A program made the position numbers and the translations under genes. The notes under the pieces were generated by a model that was not told the DNA's origin, searched no databases, and saw nothing but the letters and a program-made list of their open reading frames with translations. A stretch of 13,052 bases of DNA from Ramicandelaber brevisporus (Eukaryota; Kickxellomycota; Ramicandelaberales; Ramicandelaberaceae): NCBI GenBank assembly GCA_025201865.1, contig MU602975.1, positions 15,390-28,441 of the forward strand. Reading direction: 5' to 3'. Shown here in pieces: positions 1-7,843 of the stretch. Each line of letters starts with the position of its first letter. Positions within the stretch are counted from its first letter, which is position 1.

Positions 1-2
1 GA

Positions 3-323
3 GGCCCGGCATCGTGGTCGCGCAGCGAAGTGCAGCAGAGCCAGGGCCAGAGCCACTATGCCTCGTTTGGATCGTCGTCCTCGCACACGTACGCCAGCCC
101 CGAGTACAGCCCGAGCGGGCAGCCTCCGCAGAACCTGCCGCCAGCCGCACTTGCCGTCCAGAAGCTGCAGCGCCAGCAACAGCAGCAGCAGCAGCAGCTG
201 GCAAGCAAGCACAGCGGCGCCGGAGTTCCCGGCTACATCCCCGGCAAAGACGACATGCCGCCGGCAAGAGATCTGGTTGGCGATAGCAACGGGTCTGGCG
301 GCGGCTGCTGTACCATTCTTTAA
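3..323 (+). CDS. 3' end of a gene for a prenylated (CAAX-box) protein, 5' partial
   Basis: The reading frame is open from the left edge of the window and stops with TAA at 321-323, so only the last 106 residues are seen and the true start lies outside. The visible part is low-complexity: Ser/Tyr/Pro-rich, then an eight-residue Gln run (174-197), then a Gly/Ser-rich linker. It ends in Gly-Gly-Gly-Cys-Cys-Thr-Ile-Leu. The last four residues form a CAAX box whose final Leu favours geranylgeranylation, and the Cys just before it could be palmitoylated, so the protein is probably membrane-anchored. The same CTIL ending is known from yeast Rsr1, and double-Cys endings occur in Yck-type casein kinases, but the catalytic domain is not in view and I cannot name the protein. 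Codon use is GC-rich, unlike the AT-rich gene that follows. It converges with the LRR gene, 132 bp away. Confidence 0.7.
   Translation, partial: GPASWSRSEVQQSQGQSHYASFGSSSSHTYASPEYSPSGQPPQNLPPAALAVQKLQRQQQQQQQQLASKHSGAGVPGYIPGKDDMPPARDLVGDSNGSGGGCCTIL
174..197 (+). repeat. CAG/CAA polyglutamine repeat
   Basis: Eight consecutive Gln codons (CAG with one CAA) lie in the C-terminal low-complexity tail of the prenylated protein. It is the first of three CAG-type tracts in the window; the other two are in the LRR gene. Confidence 0.9.
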
Positions 324-455
324 CACAACCACTCTTCGCTTTTTCAATCGTTTCGCAATCTATCTCTCTATACGTTTACTCCCCTTTTCTTCCCCTTTAT
401 GATACCTAACTTTGTTAATTTTACTTCAAATGTTCTTTTAAAAAATAATCACTAA
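324..455. other. Convergent 3' spacer between the CAAX gene and the LRR gene
   Basis: A 132-bp AT- and pyrimidine-rich spacer between two convergent stop codons. It has CT-rich runs (370-400) and A/T runs near 438-447. No exact AATAAA is seen in either direction, so both 3' ends probably use variant signals. Confidence 0.5.
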
Positions 456-3400
456 TTAGTATTTGAGAGGAAGATCATCAAGCGATGCCAGACGCCGAAT
501 GCCATGCCTAATTGCCTTGTGGTATAGCTTTTGTACGGCTACGAACTCGATTGAAGAGGAATCATTGTTGAAAGAGCCTACCACCTGCTTCCATACCACA
601 GCTGGGATGATGCCATTGGACTGTTGGTGCCTGCCGGTTTCCATGTTGGGCAAAGTCATCAGGTGCGCAATGTACACAGTTGGATCATAAACCAACTCAG
701 GCTGTAGGGGAGATTGTCCTAATTGTGCGGTCATTGCAGTGTAAGTGGCTGACCAGCTCGGATAGAGTGATGTGGTGAGAGGGTTAAATCGCAAGTCGAG
801 CAGTTCCAGTCTATCACCCAAATGTGCCAATGTTGAGCACGTCTCGGCAATCATTATGCGCATTGCTCTGTCTATATCCATTGCCTTGCTACGACTTGAT
901 GTTACTATGAACTTTTGACGATCAGATTCACCTCCAATATCATTTGCCATCAACTTCAAATGTCGCAGCGCTGTGCAGTAGATGAGGCCCGTTCGACGCT
1001 TGGTATGTGGATTCCGAGAGCCTTTGAGCGCAGCCAGTGTGAGTCGATTACCAGCAAGGTCAGCATATTGGAGAGATGGCAGTGCCGTGGCAATGTTAAC
1101 CGGAAGCTGCGTCAGGTTGCAGCCGCGAGCTTCAAGATAGGCGAGATGTGGCAACGTTGGAAGCTCCTGAGGCAAGATGCTGTCTTGAGTCGATGATGCT
1201 GTAGCACCTGAAAGGTAAAGTCGCTTGAGCGCATGAAGATGTGTCCAAAATTCATTAGTACAAACCACTGTGCCATGCATGGAGAGAGTTGACAGTGCAT
1301 TGTGGATGGCTGTGGATGATGCTGGAGTTGATGGAATGGTGTTATTGGACTTGTTATTAGGCTTGCTGCTCGGTGCCGTGCCGACAAAGTCAGCATTGAG
1401 AGACTCCAAGTGCGGCCAAAGCTGATGAACACAGCCAGACGCCAGCTGTTGTGATATGTCATATTCAGTGTTACCAGCCATCCGAAGTTTGCGTAAAGAC
1501 ATCGAGACTGACGTTGAGGTGTCCACTGAAGATATAGCGTTACTTTCCAGGTTTAAAGAGTGTAACATTGGCAATCCCGAGAGTCCATTCAGCTGAGTAA
1601 TTCTATTATGACTAAGGTCCAAGGTCTTTAATCTAGCAAAGAATCCACTTTGGCGTAAATCAATGCTCGTAATATGGTTACCAGATGCACTTAGCGTGGT
1701 GAGTGTGCGGGGACCAATATTAACTGCAACTGTGGATGATGTTGATGAAGAAGTACCACGAATGTCACGTATCACCAAAGTGGAAAGAGTGTCTATGCCA
1801 GCACGATCAGCTATCAGAGTGCGAAGATGCCGAAGTCGAGCAAAGCCCTGAAGGGTGCCAATAGGAGAATCAGATACATCAATGTACTCCAAGTGTTCAA
1901 ATGCATTAAACTCGACAAATGATGTGAAATTGGTGGATAACTCTGTAGCTGTGCGTCGCTGCTGCTGCTGTTGTTGCTGCTGTTGATTCGTTTGTAATTT
2001 CTTCAAGTTTCTTGCAGTGAGATGAAGGATGGATGTAGGAATGCCACTCAGGGATTGAAGTGATGGTAAATCAGATACAGATAATGCACCAAGAGATGGA
2101 CATAATTGGTCAAGACCAGCAAGTGAATCAAAATGTAATGACAATTCAGTACCAATTGCTGAGGCTGATAAATTGAGCTGTTGAACGGCATCTAGCGGGA
2201 TATTCACATCTCCATTCTGCTTGGCGCATGATTTCCGCACAGCCTCAATCAGTGTCTCTGACCATGGAATAAAATTATCTTGCATTGCACTCGTTACTGA
2301 TACGGACCGCTCAATTGATGAATTGACAACCCAACTGGATTGACCAATTATTGACATTAGATGCTGTTGTGCCTCAAGTGCATCTCCAACTCCAAGTAGC
2401 GCAAACATTGCTTCACGTGGATCCACTCCACTAATTGGTGCCATAGACACCATGCTCGGGTCACCTGGCTGAGATTGTTGGCTTTTCTTGGGTTTATTGT
2501 TGTTTTGACTGGATGACTTTGACAGCAAGATGTGAGATAAATTTCTTGCAGCTGGGTCGACATTAGAGCTCAAACTTGGTTTACTAGGCTCATTTAACTT
2601 ATCATCGACTCCAAACACGCTGCCTCGATTAATGCGACTTGGTCCAAATACATCGTCTTGGGCATTTGGCGAGAAGAGACTGGCACCATTGAGTGCTCCA
2701 AATCCAGAGATGGAGAATTCGGCTGCTAGTATACTTTGATCTTCACCAGTTATTGACTCTTCATTAAACTGGAGTTGGCCACGATTACTTATATCATTAT
2801 CAGCATCACCATCGGTATCACCACCACCGGTATCACTACCATCGTTATCACTATCGATATCTTCACTGTTATCAGTATTGCCAGTACTGGCTGGCTGATG
2901 ATTTGTAGCTACAATTGAGCCAGTGTCCAGAGTGAAACTTGGAAGGAAAGAATCTTCACCAAATTCAGGCACCCATCTACCCAATGTATGGTCATAGATG
3001 AGACCATTGATTGGACCATTAACTTCCCATCTTTCTTTGCCAATTAACACTGGACCTGTCTTGTTGGACACTGGATACATGGACGGTAGAAGAGGCATTG
3101 CAGAGTGTTGTACAATGCTATCATCAATAATATCAGTCTCATCATTTGACTTGTTAACGCTGGGCGAGTCTGATGTATTCAGCCCAAGTTTAGATGATGG
3201 CGATGAAGAAGACTGTTCAGTTGAAGTGAGAACAGTAGCAGCGTCGGGAGATGGCTGAGGAACTCTAGTTAATAAGCTATCCAATCTCGATTGAGTTGGA
3301 GTGTCTAAATCATCTGCGAGCAATTGCCTGACTCCGAGTGGCGATGAATGCGATTGATTATATCTGCCACTGGTATCATTTATATTGGATTTTGTATTAT

Positions 3401-4418
3401 TTGATTTTATGGCCATATGAACAGCTGGCGTACTTGACGATATAGTGTATTTATCGCATTTATTCACAATAGGCGTTTCATCAAAGCTATTATCAACTCT
3501 ATTATTAATATTGTTATTATTACTACTACTATTCATCATTTTATGAGGTGTTGGTCCAGATGGTCTTTCTATGATGCTATTATTCATATCCTCCTCATCA
3601 TCCATATTTTCTACATTATTATTATTATTGTTGTTGTTGTTATCATCATCACCATCATCGTCATTATCATTGTTGTTGTTATTAGTACTATTATTGATAT
3701 CGATATTGTTATTATTGTTATTATTATTGTCCAGATGGTGAACAGATTTACTGCTGATATGACTCGCGCTGATAGATTTAGTTGGACTAGATGGGTGCAC
3801 TGGCTGAAGAGGAGGACTGATTTGCTGTCTGAGCTGAGATGTGCGTACAATTTGATGTGTACCTGTTCCATTAAAGAGGCCATTACCACGCTTAACCTTC
3901 CCATGTGGCACCTGCTGTTTATCACTTTTAACACGAGACCCACAACACGGCGATGCAGAGGATGACTGAGTTACTTTGGGAAGAGATACTGCACTGCTAT
4001 CCAACTGCTTTGGATTTACTTGATTGTTTCTCTGCTTCTGCTGCTGCTGTTGCTGTTGACGCTGATTGAACATATTCTCAATCTTCATTGGCGAGAATAA
4101 TGTTGTAAAGTCGCTCTCTGATGCCCGACGCGCAGCCTTCTGATGTGTTGCTGCTGCTGATATTGAGGCTGTATCGAAGAGCTCGTCTGTGTCTCCATCA
4201 TCTGCACCGGTGCTAAACAAAGTCTCCAGCGCAGGACGGCTATTTGCACGCTGACTACCAAGATCAGACTGAGAACGAGCGATCTTGACGCTGGTATCAA
4301 GCCGAACTGTACCTGAAGCACCGAGGTTATTGCCTTCGGGGGCATACGCAGTGGGAGACGATGGCTGTATGCCGTCTAAAAGTGCGTCTACGAAGGCACT
4401 TTCGTGATTGTGCTCCAT
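456..4418 (-). CDS. Cdc11/Nud1-like leucine-rich-repeat scaffold (septation/mitotic-exit network)
   Basis: Uninterrupted frame of 1320 residues from the ATG at 4418-4416. An in-frame ATG at 4487 would add 23 residues, including an odd hydrophobic stretch, and is less likely (see the candidate intron). The N-terminal ~740 residues look disordered, with a Gln run (about 121-127), a long Asn/Asp region, and one ordered-looking block (about 460-495) rich in Trp, Gly and Tyr. The C-terminal ~500 residues hold leucine-rich repeats, with units such as LEYIDVSDSPIGTLQGF, LKTLDLSHNRITQLNGL and LELLDLRFNPL, and end in a helical cap (RHGIRRLASLDDLPLKY). A long disordered N-terminus followed by C-terminal LRRs of this kind is the architecture of S. 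pombe Cdc11 and S. cerevisiae Nud1. These anchor the septation-initiation/mitotic-exit kinases and the Tem1/Spg1 GTPase module at the spindle pole body. The family call is inferred from architecture and repeat pattern. A different LRR protein is possible. Confidence 0.68.
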   Translation of the reverse strand: MEHNHESAFVDALLDGIQPSSPTAYAPEGNNLGASGTVRLDTSVKIARSQSDLGSQRANSRPALETLFSTGADDGDTDELFDTASISAAATHQKAARRASESDFTTLFSPMKIENMFNQRQQQQQQQKQRNNQVNPKQLDSSAVSLPKVTQSSSASPCCGSRVKSDKQQVPHGKVKRGNGLFNGTGTHQIVRTSQLRQQISPPLQPVHPSSPTKSISASHISSKSVHHLDNNNNNNNNIDINNSTNNNNNDNDDDGDDDNNNNNNNNNVENMDDEEDMNNSIIERPSGPTPHKMMNSSSNNNNINNRVDNSFDETPIVNKCDKYTISSSTPAVHMAIKSNNTKSNINDTSGRYNQSHSSPLGVRQLLADDLDTPTQSRLDSLLTRVPQPSPDAATVLTSTEQSSSSPSSKLGLNTSDSPSVNKSNDETDIIDDSIVQHSAMPLLPSMYPVSNKTGPVLIGKERWEVNGPINGLIYDHTLGRWVPEFGEDSFLPSFTLDTGSIVATNHQPASTGNTDNSEDIDSDNDGSDTGGGDTDGDADNDISNRGQLQFNEESITGEDQSILAAEFSISGFGALNGASLFSPNAQDDVFGPSRINRGSVFGVDDKLNEPSKPSLSSNVDPAARNLSHILLSKSSSQNNNKPKKSQQSQPGDPSMVSMAPISGVDPREAMFALLGVGDALEAQQHLMSIIGQSSWVVNSSIERSVSVTSAMQDNFIPWSETLIEAVRKSCAKQNGDVNIPLDAVQQLNLSASAIGTELSLHFDSLAGLDQLCPSLGALSVSDLPSLQSLSGIPTSILHLTARNLKKLQTNQQQQQQQQQRRTATELSTNFTSFVEFNAFEHLEYIDVSDSPIGTLQGFARLRHLRTLIADRAGIDTLSTLVIRDIRGTSSSTSSTVAVNIGPRTLTTLSASGNHITSIDLRQSGFFARLKTLDLSHNRITQLNGLSGLPMLHSLNLESNAISSVDTSTSVSMSLRKLRMAGNTEYDISQQLASGCVHQLWPHLESLNADFVGTAPSSKPNNKSNNTIPSTPASSTAIHNALSTLSMHGTVVCTNEFWTHLHALKRLYLSGATASSTQDSILPQELPTLPHLAYLEARGCNLTQLPVNIATALPSLQYADLAGNRLTLAALKGSRNPHTKRRTGLIYCTALRHLKLMANDIGGESDRQKFIVTSSRSKAMDIDRAMRIMIAETCSTLAHLGDRLELLDLRFNPLTTSLYPSWSATYTAMTAQLGQSPLQPELVYDPTVYIAHLMTLPNMETGRHQQSNGIIPAVVWKQVVGSFNNDSSSIEFVAVQKLYHKAIRHGIRRLASLDDLPLKY
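1957..1986 (-). repeat. Polyglutamine tract inside the LRR domain
   Basis: Ten Gln codons (mixed CAG and CAA), followed by two Arg codons, interrupt the LRR region at about residues 811-822 of the scaffold protein. The tract falls between two leucine-rich units and would form a loop out of the solenoid. Confidence 0.85.
3611..3732 (-). repeat. Polyasparagine/aspartate low-complexity tract
   Basis: On the coding strand, mixed AAT/AAC codons with GAT/GAC codons encode three Asn runs (about 8, 5 and 9 residues) separated by acidic Asn/Asp segments. Both synonymous codons are used, so the repeat has drifted or is kept at the protein level. It is in the disordered N-terminal half of the LRR scaffold. 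A smaller Asn/Ser-rich stretch lies just downstream, around 3490-3540. Confidence 0.9.
4036..4064 (-). repeat. N-terminal polyglutamine tract of the LRR scaffold
   Basis: CAG/CAA codons encode Gln-Arg followed by seven Gln and then Lys-Gln (about residues 119-129). The tract lies in the predicted disordered N-terminal part. Confidence 0.85.
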
Positions 4419-4637
4419 GCTGTGTATGAGGAATATTAGAACAATTATATTTTCGAGAGCTGTGCTTTGTTTGTTTACATTGCACACAGAGCTTGACTCT
4501 TCTGTACAAAAATAAGCTCCTGGTGTTATTCTCCATCGGAAAGCAATTACTACTAAAAAAAAAAAAGAAAGGACATTTAAGAAGATAAAGAATAATTATA
4601 ATAACTATAATAGGAATAAGGGGGAAGGGATAAGTAA
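4419..4637 (-). promoter_or_regulatory. Intergenic region: GT15 3' end and LRR gene leader/promoter
   Basis: This 219-bp AT-rich spacer separates two - strand genes transcribed in tandem. It must hold the 3' end of the mannosyltransferase message and the promoter of the LRR gene. It contains a 12-base A tract at 4555-4566; on the - strand this reads as T12 followed by AG, a poly(dT) element or a possible splice acceptor. No TATA or other known factor site is clear. Confidence 0.5.
4420..4478 (-). other. Candidate 59-nt intron in the 5' leader of the LRR gene
   Basis: On the - strand a GTAAAC donor-like sequence (4478-4473) is followed by a CTAAT branch-like element (4439-4435) and a CACAG acceptor (AG at 4421-4420). 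The acceptor ends one base before the ATG at 4418. Size, AT-richness and element spacing fit a small fungal intron. If real, it removes the hydrophobic stretch that a start at 4487 would encode and makes 4418 the start codon. The ATGs at 4536 and 4487 would then be upstream and out of frame in the spliced message, which argues for caution. Confidence 0.4.
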
Positions 4638-5975
4638 TTAGAGAGGCATGTTGTCCAGATCTTCTTCGAACCGTTTTGGTTTATTGTTACTATTATCAAT
4701 CAGCTGTTCCAGAGATTGTTCTTTTCTATGCATTTTATCAGTGGTAAAAGTTCCATCGTCTTTCTTTCCAGTAGTTTGTATGGATAAAAAGTCCATTGTG
4801 CACTTTGGAGCGTGCAAGTGGAAGCTTTTGCCAGGATTACAGTGGCAGGTAAACTTCTTCTCGCGCTGCAAGTCAATGGATGGACAGTTAAAGAAGGGGT
4901 CGTGCATGTAACCAATGTCCTCAAAGAAATGGACCTGCTTTGGATCAAGAAGCATTGCAGCAGCTATTGAGTGAACCGGCGCATCTCCCCATCTTTCGTA
5001 GAAGAATCCTCCGGCCTTATCCAAGTATGAAAAATATGCCAAATACTCTGGTGAATTTAACCACTTGACACTTGCAATCTCGAAATTACTCCAAAAGTGA
5101 CACATGTTATAAGTTCTGCCATCATCATCACTCAACCAATTGAAAAAGTTATTTTTGGGAATCATGTGCGAGTAATCTTTCATGAATTCCAGAGTAGTTG
5201 ACCATAATGTAGGAATGGTTGAGGCCAATTCCCATAGTGCAATCGTGAACGAATACTTGATATCATTATCTCTAACAAACACAAATGGATCATATGGAAT
5301 ATCACACAAGAACTGGACATCAGGCTCCACTCTCCAATAGTAATCATACATCCTGACCAAAGGATGTCTAAAGAACCAGCCAGATTCAAATCTACACATG
5401 TGTCTGTACGATTCACTTCCACCGTACATGACACCAGCATCTCCCATTTCCTTGCGCATTCTTTTGGCTCTCTCTTGATCAATCCACTCTGGATATGACC
5501 ACATCTCCTCTGGCAGTGTTCCAAATGATACGTTTCCACTAACTAGCGCTGATACTTGCTCTTTAAATATATCAGTAAATGGCTTATCATTCAAAAGCAC
5601 ATATGGATAGTTATATCTCCTATTAAACCGATCTTCCAGCTGTCTAATCACTCTTCTCAATTCTGCCAGTTCATCATTACGAGCCAATATCACAAATGCA
5701 GCGCTGGCCCTGTCTTTACCAACAGCCACCTTCTGCGGAGCTGGTACGGCAAAATCAGGCATAGTATTAGGATCAAGCTCCTTCACTGTCAATCCATCCA
5801 ACTCACTTGGCCCAGCGTAATCTTCATAATGAGAGGCAGCCTGATATGAGGATGAAAATGAAGACCACGACAGCAATGGACTGCCCAGGAAGAACACAAG
5901 AAAGAGACGGAGTATGACTATTCCAATAATCACTCCAAGCGCCAATCGAATGGTGCGAAACGTTATTGCAACCAT
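4638..5975 (-). CDS. GT15 alpha-1,2-mannosyltransferase (Kre2/Mnt1/Ktr family)
   Basis: The 445-residue protein matches the fungal Kre2/Mnt1/Ktr family, Golgi enzymes that transfer mannose from GDP-mannose in alpha-1,2 linkage onto O- and N-linked glycans of secreted and wall proteins. It has a short cytoplasmic tail, one membrane anchor (about residues 8-31), a Ser-rich stem, and a lumenal catalytic domain from about residue 90. Family motifs: AAFVILARND (92-101), YYWRVEPDVQFLCDI (212-226, with the acidic metal/nucleotide-site residues), CHFWSNFEIA (292-301, E299 aligning with the proposed nucleophile of yeast Kre2/Mnt1) and RWGDAPVHSIAAAMLL (328-343). A Cys-rich segment (CHCNPGKSFHLHAPKC, 377-392) follows. 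Length is normal (yeast Kre2 is 442). The tail after about 400 is charged and variable. Which Ktr paralogue it is cannot be decided. The frame is uninterrupted and the start precedes the anchor directly. Confidence 0.96.
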   Translation of the reverse strand: MVAITFRTIRLALGVIIGIVILRLFLVFFLGSPLLSWSSFSSSYQAASHYEDYAGPSELDGLTVKELDPNTMPDFAVPAPQKVAVGKDRASAAFVILARNDELAELRRVIRQLEDRFNRRYNYPYVLLNDKPFTDIFKEQVSALVSGNVSFGTLPEEMWSYPEWIDQERAKRMRKEMGDAGVMYGGSESYRHMCRFESGWFFRHPLVRMYDYYWRVEPDVQFLCDIPYDPFVFVRDNDIKYSFTIALWELASTIPTLWSTTLEFMKDYSHMIPKNNFFNWLSDDDGRTYNMCHFWSNFEIASVKWLNSPEYLAYFSYLDKAGGFFYERWGDAPVHSIAAAMLLDPKQVHFFEDIGYMHDPFFNCPSIDLQREKKFTCHCNPGKSFHLHAPKCTMDFLSIQTTGKKDDGTFTTDKMHRKEQSLEQLIDNSNNKPKRFEEDLDNMPL

Positions 5976-6921
5976 GTTGACAGTACGCTTTCCAATATGC
6001 AGGCCGCTGCTGTCACCACTACCGTTGTCACTGCTACTACTGCTGCTGCCACTGCTACTGGTGCTACTGCTCTTGCTCTTGCTGCTGCTCAGGACGTTTC
6101 TGGCTCTGGTTTGCCTTTTGTCTTTTGTCTCTGGCTATGTTTTTTTTGTTTTTGTTTTATCTGAGTTGAAGGAGCAAGACAGAACATACTGGCAGTTTTC
6201 GTCAGCCCGTCTCTCTCCCTCTCCCTTCCTCCACCTTTCTCGCCTATTTTTTTTTTTCACTCTTCATGTGCACTCGGTGTGGGTCAGTGTGTGCTATTGG
6301 CCCAACAATGCTCCTTGGCTTGGCATCGATAAACTAACCAATCAGCGTAGTCTCTGGCCAGCAACACTGCCCCGCATGGATAGATATATTACCACCAAGG
6401 ATACATATGATTACATAACATGGATAGACACCTGACGAGACATGAGCCAGATACATCTACAGCCATCTAGGTATCAACACCAGTATCAACATCAACAGCA
6501 ACATCATGTATGTAATAAAGTGCCATGATGGCAAATTGTGCTAAAGAATTCCATCATGAATGCTGCACACTGCCATTGCAACTTCATCAACGGCATTGAA
6601 GACTATACCCAACTACCACTACTGCTACTACTGCTACTACAGATATTCTCCCTCCCTTTGATGCTGGACTATTGATAGCTATCCGAAGACGCTCATGTTG
6701 GTGGTTTAGCTTGAATTTGCTGTGCAATTAAAATTACTCCGCGGTCCATGTCATTTTCTGCAGATCGCCAGAATTTTGATCCTTTTTTTGTAAAAAAAAA
6801 AACACAGAAGTGGTCGCTATCATCAACAACAGTAGCAATAGCATCAATAACAGCGACAGCAACAGCATACAACATACAGCAACAACGGCATACAGAGACA
6901 GTGACGGCATATTCAATCAGA
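5976..6921. promoter_or_regulatory. Divergent promoter/leader region between GT15 and CK2-beta genes
   Basis: This 946-bp gene-free stretch separates two divergently transcribed genes. It holds a CTG/CTA-rich triplet region next to the GT15 start (6001-6092), long T-rich and pyrimidine runs (about 6138-6260), a CCAAT box (6337-6344), a TATA-like TAGATATATT (6381-6390), CAA/CAT triplets (6470-6510), CTA/CTG triplets (about 6613-6645), and a CAA/CAG/ACA-rich leader just before the CK2-beta start (about 6820-6905). The leader has an 11-base A tract near 6792-6802. No RNA gene or conserved coding sequence is evident. Confidence 0.6.
6337..6344 (+). promoter_or_regulatory. CCAAT box (ACCAATCA)
   Basis: This matches the core preferred by the fungal HAP/CBF (NF-Y) complex, CCAAT followed by CA. 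It lies 585 bp upstream of the CK2-beta start and about 360 bp upstream of the GT15 start, within their shared promoter. The assignment is by sequence match only. Confidence 0.45.
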
Positions 6922-7629
6922 ATGGACTCGACGGCTTCAGATACTGGCTCTGAGAATCAGAGGTACTGGATAGAGTATTTCTTGAGCAATCGTGCTAACG
7001 ATTACATGTGCGAGGTCGATCTGGACTTCCTGACCGACAAGTTCAACTTGACAGGTCTGCAGACCGAGGTCAGACACTACAATGAGGCACTTGCAACAAT
7101 TCTGGATGAGATTGATGAAGACAAGTACGACGAAGAGACCTTTGATGCCATTGAGCGCTCGGCTCGCCATTTGTACGGACTGATCCATGCTCGGTACATT
7201 ATTACCACCCGTGGAATGGCCAAAATGCTCGACAAGTATAAGCATGCAGAGTTTGGAGTCTGCCCACGCATCTTGTGCGAGAATCAGCCTCTCCTTCCAG
7301 TCGGTATCACTGATGTGCCAAACACTCAATCAGTGAAGCTGTACTGCTGCAAATGCGAGGACATCTACAGACCAAAGTCACAGCGCCACGCTTCAATTGA
7401 CGGAGCCTACTTTGGAACCAGCTTCCCTCACATGCTCCTTCAGTGCCATCCATCTCTCGCTCCGCAGCGTCCAATCCAGCGATATGTGCCCAGAGTATTT
7501 GGGTTCAGAGTACACACAATCAGCCAGATTCATCGATTCCAAGATGAACAGCTCACCGAACAGCTTAATCGAATCCGCTACGCTGAACAGCAGCAAATCG
7601 CGTCAAACAATATCGGTAACAACCAGTAA
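6922..7629 (+). CDS. CKB1: Casein kinase II regulatory (beta) subunit
   Basis: 235 residues from the ATG at 6922, close to the length of animal CK2-beta (215). The protein dimerises and binds two catalytic alpha subunits, controlling substrate choice of the CK2 tetramer in nucleus and cytoplasm. It shows the N-terminal WIEYFL region with nearby Ser/Thr, the acidic loop (DEIDEDKYDEE, 62-72), the family block ESARHLYGLIHARYI-like (78-93), a zinc finger with C114, C119, C142 and C145 (FGVCPRILCENQPLLP and YCCKC), and DGAYFGTSFPHML (160-172). Fungal beta subunits often carry a C-terminal extension; here it is short and Gln/Asn-rich. C143 is an extra Cys inside the second zinc knuckle, where animals have Pro. 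The frame stays open upstream to an ATG at 6748, but those 58 residues look like translated leader. No intron is visible. Whether it corresponds to yeast CKB1 or CKB2 is not resolved. Confidence 0.96.
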   Translation: MDSTASDTGSENQRYWIEYFLSNRANDYMCEVDLDFLTDKFNLTGLQTEVRHYNEALATILDEIDEDKYDEETFDAIERSARHLYGLIHARYIITTRGMAKMLDKYKHAEFGVCPRILCENQPLLPVGITDVPNTQSVKLYCCKCEDIYRPKSQRHASIDGAYFGTSFPHMLLQCHPSLAPQRPIQRYVPRVFGFRVHTISQIHRFQDEQLTEQLNRIRYAEQQQIASNNIGNNQ

Positions 7630-7632
7630 GAC

Positions 7633-7686
7633 CTCACTCACTCACTCACTCACTCACTCACTCACTCATTTACTCATTCATTCACT
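7633..7686 (+). repeat. (CTCA)n tetranucleotide repeat just after the CK2-beta stop
   Basis: Nine perfect CTCA units occupy 7633-7668, followed by drifted units (TTTA, CTCA, TTCA, TTCA) to about 7686. It starts three bases after the TAA, so it lies in the 3' UTR of the CK2-beta message. On the right side of the window a similar but degenerate pyrimidine-rich tetranucleotide region follows another stop codon. Confidence 0.95.
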
Positions 7687-7843
7687 AGTTTACACAATTG
7701 AACCATATTAATCAGTGCATTTTCCTCTTCTTTGACATCTTGTTTTTTTTTTTATCGCACCACAGAAGTTGCCGTAGAAGTCGACCGCCTGGTTTCGTGG
7801 AGTAAGAACCAACCTTTAAAAAAATAAGCAGTAACTAATCTCC

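Noticed and set aside
3543-3965. + strand ORF with a very hydrophobic Ile/Val stretch
   Set aside because: The apparent membrane segment is the antisense reading of the Asn/Asp codon repeat in the LRR gene.
4327-4536. Small - strand ORF of 69 residues upstream of and overlapping the LRR gene start
   Set aside because: It overlaps the LRR coding region out of frame and has no domain. At most it is an upstream ORF, mentioned with the candidate intron.
5914-6435. 173-residue + strand ORF in the divergent promoter
   Set aside because: Leu/Phe/Ser runs come from CTG/CTT triplets and T tracts; it overlaps the GT15 start and has no recognisable motif.
7633-7686. CTCA repeat considered as a CRISPR-like or telomeric array
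   Set aside because: The unit is only 4 bp with no spacers, and it does not match known telomere repeats; it is a simple microsatellite.
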